DNA of 64,000 nt from assembly GCF_017313275.1 (NCBI RefSeq), contig NZ_JAFLNM010000001.1, positions 930,001 to 994,000 of the forward strand, read 5' to 3'. The translations under genes and the position numbers were made by a program. The DNA comes from Flagellimonas profundi (GTDB lineage: Bacteria; Bacteroidota; Bacteroidia; Flavobacteriales; Flavobacteriaceae). The notes beneath the pieces are model-generated. The model made no database searches and was not told the DNA's origin. It was given only the letters and a program-made list of their open reading frames with translations. Within the stretch, counting starts at the first letter, position 1; each line of letters starts with the position of its first letter. Positions 54,346-61,996 of the stretch are shown in pieces.

Positions 54346-54825
54346 ATGAACAAAGTTAAGCTAGACGAGATAGATCACCAGATATTGGACATGTTAATCG
54401 ATAATACCCGTACACCATTTACGGATATCGCAAAAAAATTGTTGATTTCCGCAGGTACGGTTCATGTCCGAGTCAAAAAAATGGAAGAATCAGGTATCAT
54501 CAAAGGTTCTTCCCTGACTCTTGACTATGTCAAATTGGGCTATTCATTTATTGCCTATGTTGGGATATTCTTGGAAAAAACACATCAGACCAAATTTGTA
54601 TTGGAAAGATTGAGCCAAATTCCATACGTGACCGTGGCTCACATTACAACGGGCAAATTCAATATTTTCTGTAAAATCAGGGCAAGGGATACAACACATG
54701 CCAAAAACATCATTTTCAAGATTGATGATATTGAAGGTATCAGCCGTACAGAAACAATGATCTCCTTGGAAGAAAGCATTAACGATAAAAGACGTTTGAT
54801 GCATACCATCTTTAACGAGCTATAA
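54346..54825 (+). CDS. Lrp/AsnC-family transcriptional regulator
   Basis: The 159-residue protein has the N-terminal winged HTH of the family (LDEIDHQILDMLIDNTRTPFTDIAKKLLISAGTVHVRVKKMEESGII) and the C-terminal RAM domain (about 70-150: SFIAYVGIFLEKTHQTKFVLERL, TGKFNIFCKIRARDTTHAKN) that binds amino acids and builds octamers. It would regulate amino acid metabolism genes; the DinB gene lies 12 bp downstream. Its own control region has repeats of AAGAACC. Confidence 0.95.
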   Translation: MNKVKLDEIDHQILDMLIDNTRTPFTDIAKKLLISAGTVHVRVKKMEESGIIKGSSLTLDYVKLGYSFIAYVGIFLEKTHQTKFVLERLSQIPYVTVAHITTGKFNIFCKIRARDTTHAKNIIFKIDDIEGISRTETMISLEESINDKRRLMHTIFNEL

Positions 54826-54837
54826 TATTTCTTTTTT

Positions 54838-55356
54838 ATGGTACTTTCGGAACTGCCATCTTCTGAATACAACCCATTTTACCAGACCTATGTCATGGCA
54901 TTGGGCAATGTGGAATTGATCGAAGAATTGGTAAGGGGCAAAGACGAGTTATTGTCCCTGTTAAAAGAAATACCCGAACAAAAACTTGATTATGCTTACG
55001 CTGAGGGCAAATGGTCCTTGGCGGAAGCATTGATTCATGTAATCGATACCGAAAGGGTTTTCCAGTATCGTGCACTTTGTTTTGCAAGGAACGACAAAAC
55101 ACCGCTTCCAGGTTTCGATGTGGATGCTTACGTACCGTATTCCAACGCAACGAACCGTTCCAAAGCTTCTTTGGCCCAAGAATATAAAGCGGTTAGGGAT
55201 TCCACAATAGCACTCTTTAATTCGTTTGACAAAGAAGCCATAAAAAGAATTGGTTTGGCCAGTGATTCAAAAATGAGTGTTCGAGCGCTGGGTTTTATTA
55301 TTAGTGGACACCAAGCGCACCATGTTCGAATTATAAAAGAACGATATTTAGCCTAA
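54838..55356 (+). CDS. DinB-family protein
   Basis: The 172-residue protein is a DinB-like four-helix bundle: ELLSLLKEIPEQKLDYAYAEGKWSLAEALIHVIDTERVFQYR with a metal-ligand histidine (about 64), and GFIISGHQAHHVRIIKER with two more histidines (about 161-165). Members use a metal and act as thiol-dependent transferases; they are not the DNA polymerase also called DinB. The gene follows the Lrp regulator by 12 bp, so the two are co-transcribed. The substrate is unknown. Confidence 0.93.
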   Translation: MVLSELPSSEYNPFYQTYVMALGNVELIEELVRGKDELLSLLKEIPEQKLDYAYAEGKWSLAEALIHVIDTERVFQYRALCFARNDKTPLPGFDVDAYVPYSNATNRSKASLAQEYKAVRDSTIALFNSFDKEAIKRIGLASDSKMSVRALGFIISGHQAHHVRIIKERYLA

Positions 55357-55357
55357 A

Positions 55358-55684
55358 TCAATATTGATCATCATCTTCTATTTCTTCGGAAGGGGAGACA
55401 ATTCCTTCAAAGGAATCTGCCTCAAATTCAGAAGCAACTAGTTCTTTGTCCAGTTCCTTTTCTATGGTCTCCTCGAAATTGGCCATAAAACTCGAAAGAC
55501 TTTTACTGATCTTTACCATGTAGATGGTATCTGCCGTTTTCACTTCAACAGCTTCGATTACTTCACCATTTGGTTTTTTAATGGTAATCATGTCATCATC
55601 ACCATAACCATCTGGATAGGAGTCAATTAATTTGGCGGCCACCTTGTGGTCCAACTTTTTGTAGTCAATCAAAATTCGTTTCAT
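55358..55684 (-). CDS. Conserved acidic protein of unknown function (108 aa)
   Basis: The soluble 108-residue protein starts MKRILIDYKKLDHKVAAKLIDSYPDGYGDDDMITIKKPNG and has a C-terminal acidic tail (EIEDDDQY). The first 70 residues look like a small alpha/beta domain. It has no signal peptide or cysteine and no catalytic motif. It is transcribed on the minus strand after aroB, about 95 bp away, and its stop lies 1 bp from that of the converging DinB gene. I recognise it only as a Bacteroidota-typical protein. Confidence 0.85.
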   Translation of the reverse strand: MKRILIDYKKLDHKVAAKLIDSYPDGYGDDDMITIKKPNGEVIEAVEVKTADTIYMVKISKSLSSFMANFEETIEKELDKELVASEFEADSFEGIVSPSEEIEDDDQY

Positions 55685-55778
55685 AATGGTTAGTTATTAA
55701 TAGCATTCCTAAACTAGGAATTTTTGAATTTGATGGACTCTTAGAGTTGCAAAAGCAAAAAATAAGTATGCGAAGTGT

Positions 55779-56834
55779 TTATTCTTTGTAGTAAGCGAAT
55801 GCCCTATGAAACAATTCTTCTGGAATTTTAACATCGGTAACTGCTTCGCCAATGGACTGCAGCAGTACGAAATTCACATTGCCGTGAGAATTTTTTTTGT
55901 CGTATTTCAGGAGTTGAAGTATCGCTTCAATGTCATCCGGAGTAAAGTCTACCTTATCAAAATACTTTGAAAAACCCTTTTTGATTTCGTCCAGGGACAA
56001 TTTGGATAGTCCTCGCAGTTCATGCGATAAATACCCTTCCAGCACCATTCCCGCAGCGATGGCCTCTCCGTGCAACAAAGTTTTTTTGTCGGGATTGTCC
56101 AAACAATAAGACTCAATGGCATGGCCAAGCGTATGGCCAAAGTTTAAGATTTTACGCAGTCCTTTTTCGGTAGGATCCTGCAGAACAACGGAGTTCTTTA
56201 TGGCTATGGACCTTTGAATGCAGGATGCATCCGTAAAACCTCCTTTTTCAGTTAAATCTTTCCAATATGCTTTATCTTGGATAAGTCCGTGCTTTAACAT
56301 TTCCGCATATCCACTGGTTATTTGCCGTGGATCCAGTGTTTTTAGGAATTCAGGGAAAATCAAGACCATTTCCGGTTGGTTGATCACGCCGATCTGGTTC
56401 TTTAACGAACCGAGGTCAACGCCGGTTTTTCCGCCAATGGAAGCATCTACCATAGATAGTAGGGTAGTGGGGATATTGATAAAATCGATGCCACGTTTAA
56501 AGGTAGAAGCCACAAAACCTCCCATATCGGTCAGCACACCCCCGCCTAAGTTGAGCAACAGACTTTTTCGGTCCCCTCCTAAATTGGACAAATCTTCCCA
56601 GAGCTGTAAACAGGTATGGATATGCTTGTTCTCTTCTCCGGACTGAATTTCCAAAATGGCATCAATGGGATGCTGAAATATTTTTTTAAATAGGGGCAAA
56701 CAATGCGTTTTGGTGTTCTCATCCACCAAAACAAATATTTTGGAGTAATCCCTATTGGCAACGTGTTGGTTTAGAGAGGCTTCTGCCAATTCGTTAATAT
56801 GTACGTCGTAAGACTGTGATTTAACCGATTCCAT
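55779..56834 (-). CDS. aroB: 3-dehydroquinate synthase
   Basis: AroB makes 3-dehydroquinate from DAHP, the second step of the shikimate pathway, with NAD and a divalent metal. The 351-residue protein has the cofactor region LNLGGGVLTDMGGFVASTFKRGIDFINIPTTLLSMVDASIGGKTGVD (about 95-140), the metal ligands in AEMLKHGLI, LNFGHTLGHAIES and LLHGEAIAAGM. Length is typical. It is a single gene diverging from the proline dehydrogenase gene. Confidence 0.97.
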   Translation of the reverse strand: MESVKSQSYDVHINELAEASLNQHVANRDYSKIFVLVDENTKTHCLPLFKKIFQHPIDAILEIQSGEENKHIHTCLQLWEDLSNLGGDRKSLLLNLGGGVLTDMGGFVASTFKRGIDFINIPTTLLSMVDASIGGKTGVDLGSLKNQIGVINQPEMVLIFPEFLKTLDPRQITSGYAEMLKHGLIQDKAYWKDLTEKGGFTDASCIQRSIAIKNSVVLQDPTEKGLRKILNFGHTLGHAIESYCLDNPDKKTLLHGEAIAAGMVLEGYLSHELRGLSKLSLDEIKKGFSKYFDKVDFTPDDIEAILQLLKYDKKNSHGNVNFVLLQSIGEAVTDVKIPEELFHRAFAYYKE

Positions 56835-56895
56835 AAATTTATTTACACTGCTAAATAAAGATTATTTTTATATATAAGGTTCTAGTTTGCGTACT

Positions 56896-56903
56896 TATCT
56901 TTG
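56896..56903 (+). promoter_or_regulatory. Predicted -7 element of the proline dehydrogenase gene
   Basis: TATCTTTG matches TAnnTTTG, 22 bp before the start codon at 56926. Confidence 0.5.
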
Positions 56904-56925
56904 AATCTTTAATGGATATTTAAGA

Positions 56926-58098
56926 ATGCGACCAAATTTTGAGAATACTGCAATAGCATTTGAGCTTAAGTCGGACTCCCAGTTGGAGCGAGCCTATTTT
57001 CTTTTTAAAATGATTTCTATGGAACCCTTGGTCCGTATTGGGGCAGCGGTGACCAATATTGCAATTAAGGCACACTTGCCCGTAGAAGGTTTGATAAGGG
57101 CCACCGTATTCGACCATTTCTGTGGCGGGGTGAGCGAAAAAGATTGCCTTCCCATAATTGACAATATGTACGGTAACGGTGTGTATTCCATTTTAGACTA
57201 TTCGGCCGAAGGCAAAGAGGTGGACAATCAGTTTGATTTTGCCATGGAAAAGACGTTGGATATACTCGATTTTGTCAAGGAAAAAGATGCCATGCCCTTT
57301 GCTGTTTTTAAACCTACGGGCTTTGGGCGTTTTAAGATATTTGAGAAAGTCACCGCAGGCAGCGAACTGACTGAAAATGAAAAAGGAGAGTGGGATAGGA
57401 TTGTCAATAGGTTTGAAAGGGTTTGCAAAAAAGCGCATGACCTGGATGTTGCCCTGCTCATTGACGCAGAAGAGAGTTGGATGCAGGATGCTGCGGACGA
57501 CCTGGTACTGGATATGATGCGAAAATACAACAAGGAGAAGGCCATTGTGTTCAACACCTTCCAAATGTATCGTTGGGACCGAATGGATTACATTAAAAAA
57601 CTCTATAAACTAGCAGTTGACGAAGGCTTTAAAATCGGCGCAAAAGTAGTTAGGGGCGCCTATATGGAAAAAGAGAACGATAGGGCCGAAGATAAGGGGT
57701 ATGAGACCCCGATATGTGCAAACAAAAGCTTGACCGATGAAAACTTCAATGCTTCCTTGGACTATATGATGGAGCATTTGGATAAATTCGTCATTTTTTC
57801 CGGTACACATAACGAACAAAGCAGTTTACGCTTGATAGATTTGATGGATAAATATGGTTTGCCTTCCAATGATGAAAGGGTGTGGTTTGGTCAATTGTTC
57901 GGTATGAGTGACCATATCACCTATAATTTAGCGGCCAGCGGATACAATTCCGTTAAATATTTGCCTTACGGACCAGTTCGTGATGTAATGCCCTATTTGA
58001 TTAGAAGGGCAGAGGAAAACACTTCGGTGGCCGGACAAACGTCTCGGGAGCTCGCCCTGATCACCAAAGAACGGAAGCGTAGGAAGTTGGCGGACTGA
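56926..58098 (+). CDS. Proline dehydrogenase
   Basis: This FAD enzyme (PutA N-terminal-type, stand-alone) oxidises proline to pyrroline-5-carboxylate and passes electrons to quinone. The 390-residue protein has the TIM-barrel motifs VALLIDAEESWMQDAADDL, IVFNTFQMYRWDRMDYIKKL, KIGAKVVRGAYMEKENDRA, FSGTHNEQSSL and the flavin-site end KYLPYGPVRDVMPYLIRRAEENTS. Length is that of the Bacteroidota stand-alone form. It diverges from aroB and is followed by a membrane protein gene after 110 bp. Confidence 0.95.
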   Translation: MRPNFENTAIAFELKSDSQLERAYFLFKMISMEPLVRIGAAVTNIAIKAHLPVEGLIRATVFDHFCGGVSEKDCLPIIDNMYGNGVYSILDYSAEGKEVDNQFDFAMEKTLDILDFVKEKDAMPFAVFKPTGFGRFKIFEKVTAGSELTENEKGEWDRIVNRFERVCKKAHDLDVALLIDAEESWMQDAADDLVLDMMRKYNKEKAIVFNTFQMYRWDRMDYIKKLYKLAVDEGFKIGAKVVRGAYMEKENDRAEDKGYETPICANKSLTDENFNASLDYMMEHLDKFVIFSGTHNEQSSLRLIDLMDKYGLPSNDERVWFGQLFGMSDHITYNLAASGYNSVKYLPYGPVRDVMPYLIRRAEENTSVAGQTSRELALITKERKRRKLAD

Positions 58099-58207
58099 TA
58101 GCAATATCTTCACTGTCAGACCTATAAAAAATGGTCATGCCAATTTTTCTTTAAGATTTATGTAACAATAGGGAGAAATTATATACCAATGGGATAAACA
58201 TGCCCAT

Positions 58208-58849
58208 ATGGAATTGGACCTACTTAAAAAAAACTGGCAAAAAATAGATTTTGACTTAGAAAAGAAAAACGCATCTTCTATAAAAGAGATTAAAGGGCTT
58301 AAATCAATAATTACGGCCAAGACCATTACAAAAAAACTTTTCCGATATTCTCTGATAGAATTTTCACTCTGGGGAGTGGCAGCAATAGGGCTACAGTACT
58401 ACTTTCAAGAATTTACGCCACAATCCTTTCTTGATTTTCAACCGTTGATTTATATTGAAAAATTAAATTTTGTGGTTCTAATTGCATTTCTTGCCTTGTT
58501 CTTTTGGAACTTCAAATCAATTAATACAACGAATAATGTTCTAAACTTAATCACAAGAATTTTTAGAGTGAAAAAAGTGGTCAAAGGGTATATTACATAT
58601 AACCTAATTATCTTTAACCTGACATTCTTGATGAGTTATATTTGGGAATTGAACAACAATGAAGAGATAGCGGAAATCTTAAAAAATGAATCGAGTTTCA
58701 TGTATCTGGCACTACTACTTTTTGGTGCTACCTTCGCTATAATTTTCACCTTATTAGTATATAGAGCTTACAACTTTATATATGGCAGATTTATTTTAAA
58801 TTTTGATGATTTGACACAGAATTTAAAACATTTAATTGATCGAAAATAA
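58208..58849 (+). CDS. Membrane protein of unknown function (213 aa)
   Basis: The 213-residue protein starts with a charged, soluble helix (MELDLLKKNWQKIDFDLEKKNASSIKEIKGLKSI) followed by four hydrophobic segments (EFSLWGVAAIGLQYYF, LNFVVLIAFLALFFWNF, IFNLTFLMSYIWEL, LALLLFGATFAIIFTLLVYRA). There is no known motif. It resembles small Bacteroidota membrane proteins that lie near regulators, but none is adjacent. It stands at the left border of the AT-rich accessory region and is followed directly by a terminator. Confidence 0.78.
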   Translation: MELDLLKKNWQKIDFDLEKKNASSIKEIKGLKSIITAKTITKKLFRYSLIEFSLWGVAAIGLQYYFQEFTPQSFLDFQPLIYIEKLNFVVLIAFLALFFWNFKSINTTNNVLNLITRIFRVKKVVKGYITYNLIIFNLTFLMSYIWELNNNEEIAEILKNESSFMYLALLLFGATFAIIFTLLVYRAYNFIYGRFILNFDDLTQNLKHLIDRK

Positions 58850-58875
58850 AAAAGGCCAGGTAATCCGGCCTTTTC
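58850..58875. terminator. Terminator, both directions
   Basis: Imperfect stem AAAAGGCCAGG/CCGGCCTTTT with loop TAAT; T-rich on both strands. It ends the membrane protein gene on the plus strand and would suit the tiny minus-strand frame at 58891-58953. Confidence 0.8.
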
Positions 58876-58890
58876 ACAAATACGTTTGGT

Positions 58891-58953
58891 TTATATTAAA
58901 ACGTCAATGATGTCAATCAGGACATCAACTGCTTTTTTAGCAAGTGCTGCCAT
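58891..58953 (-). CDS. Possible 20-residue amphipathic peptide
   Basis: A minus-strand ATG opens a 20-codon frame (start MAALAKKAV, end IDIIDVLI) and its stop is 16 bp before a terminator that works in this direction. The sequence alternates hydrophobic and charged residues with a regular period, as in amphipathic helices such as phenol-soluble modulins. There is no recognisable promoter. Frames of this length arise by chance, so this is tentative. Confidence 0.3.
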   Translation of the reverse strand: MAALAKKAVDVLIDIIDVLI

Positions 58954-59435
58954 AATACATAAACTTTGTAGGTTAACAATTGTGAAGGTTTTACTTCACT
59001 TACTACAAGAAACGTAAAGCAGCATGAATGGTTTACTTTGTAAAAATTGATGGATGCCTAGCGTGAGTTGACTTATGCACCATATCAATTGACAAATTAA
59101 TTTATACTTTCAATCACTACCTCCTCCTCACAATTTTTGGCCTTTAATTCCAATGCTTTACCATTGTACTTTACATAGATTACTCCATTCTATATCCTAA
59201 CAGGGTTAATTTTATTCAGTAAATAAGCCGGATTTATAAATCTGACTTCATATTTATAAATCGCGTACATATCAGTTTGTTTACTTTTTTATTTGCAGCG
59301 ATATTTAGTCCTTGCAGATATTTCCCAAAGAAATCATTGAGGATACGATTCAAACCTACATTCCAAAAAATGGAGTAAAAAAGTAGGGCTGTTTATGGTT
59401 TTTTATTAACCCCCATTTTAGTAGCTATTTGTGCC
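58954..59435. other. AT-rich spacer without an intact gene
   Basis: Apart from the decayed minus-strand remnant, this stretch contains no intact frame. It separates core genes from the bacteriocin-like region and may mark the insertion boundary. Confidence 0.5.
59097..59270 (-). pseudogene. Degenerate coding remnant with an in-frame stop
   Basis: On the minus strand a protein-like stretch (MYAIYKYEVRFINPAYLLNK, later NGVIYVKYNGKALELKAKN) is interrupted by TAG at 59190-59192 and ends at TAA (59097-59099). It looks like the end of a decayed gene, possibly a transposase or surface protein; no family could be fixed. Confidence 0.3.
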
Positions 59436-59678
59436 TTGCCCTTTATTAAGATAAAAGTTTACACTGAAGTATCGGAAGCTACAGTTTTTAGAATGATTGA
59501 GACGATGAAAGAACTTAATGCTCCCATTTGTTATGATTTGTCGCGCCAAAGTTATGTGTACACCGAAAGCACAAATTTTAAATGTGGTTTTTATGTGGAA
59601 GAATTGGATGAAACGTCTGAACGGAACCTTTCCGGTGGGTATGGTTTTGGCAATATGAAACGATTACTGAAATTTTAA
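59379..59678 (+). pseudogene. Short HTH regulator, apparently 5'-truncated
   Basis: The frame is open from 59379 but has no ATG; the first usable start is TTG at 59436, giving 80 residues. VSEATVFRMIETMKELNAPICYDLSRQSYVY and NFKCGFYVEELDETSERNLSGGYGF match the second half of short Bacteroidota HTH regulators (pattern VSERT...MKELGAPI.Y...RQSYYY...F.IGF) that I have seen beside double-glycine peptide genes. The first ~20 residues, with the first HTH helix, are replaced by unrelated residues (LVAICALPFIKIKV), so it is probably a broken copy. It lies just before the first bacteriocin-like cassette, whose palindrome might be the binding site of an intact relative. Confidence 0.55.
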
Positions 59679-59809
59679 CATTTTTTGCACTACACTCTCA
59701 AATTTTGAGAGTGGCAAACCACATATTTGAAATGTAGCACAAAGTAAAGCGCAACAGAAATTTCTGGCTTTGGGTGCAAAAAATTATTGTTTAATTAGAA
59801 ATTTAAAAA
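59674..59809 (+). promoter_or_regulatory. Upstream module of bacteriocin cassette 1 (copy A)
   Basis: This ~135-bp region matches 61994-62134 nearly throughout. It has a perfect 21-bp palindrome (59693-59713; arms CACTCTCAAA and TTTGAGAGTG around one T), then after 8 bp CATATTTG (59722-59729), one base from TAnnTTTG. A conserved leader follows (cacaaag, then a second palindrome CAGAAATTTCTG at 59755-59766, then ttattgtttaatta) up to the first ATG. The palindrome sits where an activator or repressor would touch RNA polymerase. Confidence 0.75.
59693..59713. promoter_or_regulatory. 21-bp palindrome, operator candidate, copy A
   Basis: Arms CACTCTCAAA and TTTGAGAGTG around a central T form a perfect inverted repeat. 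The same arms recur at 62018-62038. Confidence 0.8.
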
Positions 59810-59974
59810 ATGAAAAATCTAGAAAATTTTGGAGTTTTAGAGCTCGATGCTCAAGAACTAAATCAAATAAAAGGCGGTGTTTGGCCCATAATTGCGGCGG
59901 CATGTGGTATAGCCATTGCTGGAATGGCTGCGGGTTATTATGCAGGGAAAGCTTATTACTATTCAACTCATTAA
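59810..59974 (+). CDS. Double-glycine leader bacteriocin-like precursor 1a
   Basis: The 54-residue product starts MKNLENFGVLELDAQELNQI and has a double-glycine leader ending KGG at residue 23, with hydrophobic residues at the usual leader positions (L10, L17, I20). The predicted mature peptide is 31 residues: VWPIIAAACGIAIAGMAAGY followed by YAGKAYYYSTH. It is hydrophobic, with small residues in AxxxG/GxxxA arrangement (GIAIAGMAAG), typical of helix-helix contacts in two-peptide (class IIb) bacteriocins. The gene lies 12 bp before precursor 1b and behind the shared regulatory module. Antibacterial activity is inference; a signalling peptide is also possible. Confidence 0.8.
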   Translation: MKNLENFGVLELDAQELNQIKGGVWPIIAAACGIAIAGMAAGYYAGKAYYYSTH

Positions 59975-59986
59975 ATTATAAAACTT

Positions 59987-60127
59987 ATGGAAAATTTATC
60001 TAAGTTAGAAAAGAAAGATCTTTTTATAATTAATGGTGGTTGTAAAGAGTGGTCGCTTTTATTTGGATTAGCAGGAATAGCCTTTTACGTAGGCTATCAT
60101 GATGCTTCTGGTGGAAAGCATGATTAA
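59987..60127 (+). CDS. Double-glycine leader bacteriocin-like precursor 1b
   Basis: The 46-residue product starts MENLSKLEKKDLFIINGG, a short double-glycine leader of 18 residues, then a predicted 28-residue core (CKEWSLLFGLAGIAFYVGYH, then DASGGKHD) with a hydrophobic middle, two GxxxG-like spacings and a hydrophilic end. It lies 12 bp after precursor 1a and before a strong hairpin, so both are on one transcript, as for two-peptide bacteriocins. The first core residue is a cysteine, so a disulfide with the cysteine of 1a is possible. The frame is too short for usual gene calling. Confidence 0.78.
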   Translation: MENLSKLEKKDLFIINGGCKEWSLLFGLAGIAFYVGYHDASGGKHD

Positions 60128-60133
60128 ATAACA

Positions 60134-60172
60134 TATAACCTTGAGTCAGATATAATATGACTCAAGGTTATA
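60134..60172 (+). terminator. Hairpin after bacteriocin cassette 1
   Basis: A perfect 15-bp stem, TATAACCTTGAGTCA (60134-60148) with TGACTCAAGGTTATA (60158-60172), loop of 9. There is no T-run, so it may end transcription or protect the short mRNA and allow lower expression of the following genes. Confidence 0.7.
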
Positions 60173-60188
60173 ATAATTACTTGAAAAC

Positions 60189-60371
60189 ATGAATACAGAA
60201 ATGTTTTTTCTCCTTGTGGCGACTATAGTTCTTTTATCTTTCTCCGCATTAGGGGCGAAAAAAAATAGGTCTACTATTTCAAAGAAACTCATATTGTTCT
60301 TACCTGTGCTGGCAACATTGGCATTAATTGTTTTTTTTTGTTACAAAGCCTTCTTTTATTTAAGCCACTAA
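60189..60371 (+). CDS. Two-helix membrane protein, candidate immunity protein
   Basis: The 60-residue product has two hydrophobic helices (FFLLVATIVLLSFSALG and LILFLPVLATLALIVFFCYKA) separated by a short basic loop (AKKNRSTISKK). Its size and topology match immunity proteins of class II bacteriocins, which sit in the membrane and shield the target. It lies 17 bp after the hairpin behind the two precursor genes, in the same direction. No sequence family is recognised, so the immunity role is inferred from position and topology only. Confidence 0.6.
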   Translation: MNTEMFFLLVATIVLLSFSALGAKKNRSTISKKLILFLPVLATLALIVFFCYKAFFYLSH

Positions 60372-60474
60372 ATGTTTTACGGAATTCATAGATTCTAAGA
60401 ATCAAAAAAAATTAAGACTTATAATATAATATTGATTTTGCTTTTTACGGTTGGTCATTATACGAGTAAAAACT

Positions 60475-60711
60475 ATGGGCAGTACTAAAAGACAAAATAT
60501 CATCCATCAGCATACTGAAGAGTTTCTGCTATCTAGAAATTATGCTGAGCAACTTAAAACCATTTTTCTTGAAGCTGATAAAGTTTATGACGATAAAAAA
60601 ATCAGTGCAAAAAATATTCTATTTAAGATTATTTATTTTTTCCAAAAATTCTTTTTTATCATGAATAAAAGAAGAAAGTTGCTTTTAAAACGATATTCCA
60701 ATTTGTTTTGA
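60475..60711 (+). CDS. Small basic protein in the bacteriocin-like region (78 aa)
   Basis: The 78-residue product starts MGSTKRQNIIHQHTEEFLL and is rich in Lys, Phe and Ile (LFKIIYFFQKFFFIMNKRRKLLLKRY). The aromatic, basic C-terminal helix could bind a membrane. I chose ATG at 60475; a TTG at 60451 adds eight residues. It lies 13 bp before the HEEGH protein gene, so the two may be co-transcribed. A role in immunity or assembly is possible, but nothing in the sequence proves it. Confidence 0.6.
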   Translation: MGSTKRQNIIHQHTEEFLLSRNYAEQLKTIFLEADKVYDDKKISAKNILFKIIYFFQKFFFIMNKRRKLLLKRYSNLF

Positions 60712-60724
60712 TTTAGAAATCACA

Positions 60725-61996
60725 ATGCGTTTATTGGAATATTTTGTGCATTTCCGTTTAACCTTAGTTTTTAGTGTATTCAGCATTTTCACGTTTCTAA
60801 CTGGTTTTGGCCAAAACACACAAGCACACGATAGTCTTTATCCTGCCCGTATTTACGACTTCTCCATTATTAATGGCCGAAATCTGTTTACCATACGACA
60901 GATAAATACAAACTATGTGTCTACAAATAGGATATTGGCTAGGTTAATCAATAAAAAAACCTCTAAAGTTGATAGGTTTTTACAGTTTGGAATTTCATTT
61001 CTTGGTATCGCGGTCACCCACGAAGAGGGTCATCGATCTATATTAACGGACTTGGAGATAGGGTCGGTAAGTCAACCCTTTTCAATATTCAAAGGGGTAG
61101 CGTACGTTAAGGGTGTGACAGATGAAACATTGATTGATTTAAGAAACAATAATCTGGATGATTACGTAAGGTTACATACTGCAGGATTGGAATCGGATTA
61201 TGCGATTCTTACCAGAACAGAAACTCTTTTGGCTTTTGGGGAAGATAATTTTGAAAACCTTGGAATAGATTATTTAACAAGGAAAGCATCCTTGATTGGT
61301 TACTATCTAACAAACTTGATTCCTGGTTTATTTTCAAAAATGGAAGAAGAAGAAAATGAATTGGAAAGAGATATTGTGGGACATGACTTGTTCGGAGCCA
61401 TAAAAAATCTTCACCGTCCAAGTATAGAGTTTTATAGATACACCAACTTTGATGATTTAACCAAAGATGAAAGAAAGTTTGCTAGAACAGTGGGTTGGTT
61501 ATCCATTTTGAATCTAATTAACCCAATGTTGTTGGGTAAGAATAACTTTAAAGTAAGTCAGAATTTAAAAGTTAATGCAGGGCTGGGTTATACCATGGCT
61601 CCCTTTGGTGGCTTTTTGGATGAAAATTTTTGGTTCAACTTTAAAAATAAATATAGAATACATTTTTATTTAAGACAATTCCATAATAAAGACAATCTAT
61701 TTTTCGGTACGGGCATCAAACTTTTTAATCATTCACTATTTACTGATAAGATTATTTTAAACTCAGAATTACATTTTTGGAACCAACCAGAGAACTTGGA
61801 TTTCTTTACTTCCATCTCAAAATCAGGTGTGGGAGGAGTATTGAATGTTGGGTACTCAATTTTGAATTCTTTAGAAAACACTTCAAATCTATACTTAAAC
61901 CTCGGCCTTAGCCAAAAGACTCAAGGTTTTTTGCCAGAATATGCGAGTTTGGACAATAGAACGATGCTGAATTTAGGATTCTCTCTAGTTTGGTGA
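60725..61996 (+). CDS. Outer-membrane-type protein with HEEGH zinc-protease-like motif
   Basis: The 423-residue protein has a signal peptide (about 1-30, ending SIFTFLTGFGQ). Residues 99-103 read HEEGH (HExxH, as in zincin metalloproteases) in GIAVTHEEGHRSILTDL. About 50 residues later comes HTAGLESDYAI (H151, E156), a possible third ligand. Two hydrophobic helices follow (LIGYYLTNLIPGLFS, VGWLSILNLINPMLL), then about ten alternating strands from residue 275 to the end (final residues LGFSLVW), typical of an outer-membrane barrel. I know of no named family with this layout. Its place between two precursor cassettes suggests a role in maturation, release or immunity. Confidence 0.75.
   Translation: MRLLEYFVHFRLTLVFSVFSIFTFLTGFGQNTQAHDSLYPARIYDFSIINGRNLFTIRQINTNYVSTNRILARLINKKTSKVDRFLQFGISFLGIAVTHEEGHRSILTDLEIGSVSQPFSIFKGVAYVKGVTDETLIDLRNNNLDDYVRLHTAGLESDYAILTRTETLLAFGEDNFENLGIDYLTRKASLIGYYLTNLIPGLFSKMEEEENELERDIVGHDLFGAIKNLHRPSIEFYRYTNFDDLTKDERKFARTVGWLSILNLINPMLLGKNNFKVSQNLKVNAGLGYTMAPFGGFLDENFWFNFKNKYRIHFYLRQFHNKDNLFFGTGIKLFNHSLFTDKIILNSELHFWNQPENLDFFTSISKSGVGGVLNVGYSILNSLENTSNLYLNLGLSQKTQGFLPEYASLDNRTMLNLGFSLVW

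Noticed and set aside
55705-55721. Short hairpin ATTCCTA/TAGGAAT as an aroB terminator
   Set aside because: The T-run is on the plus strand only, while aroB runs on the minus strand; the stem is short and AT-rich.
58954-59435. An insertion sequence in the AT-rich spacer
   Set aside because: No terminal inverted repeats, target duplication or recognisable transposase were found; only one decayed fragment.
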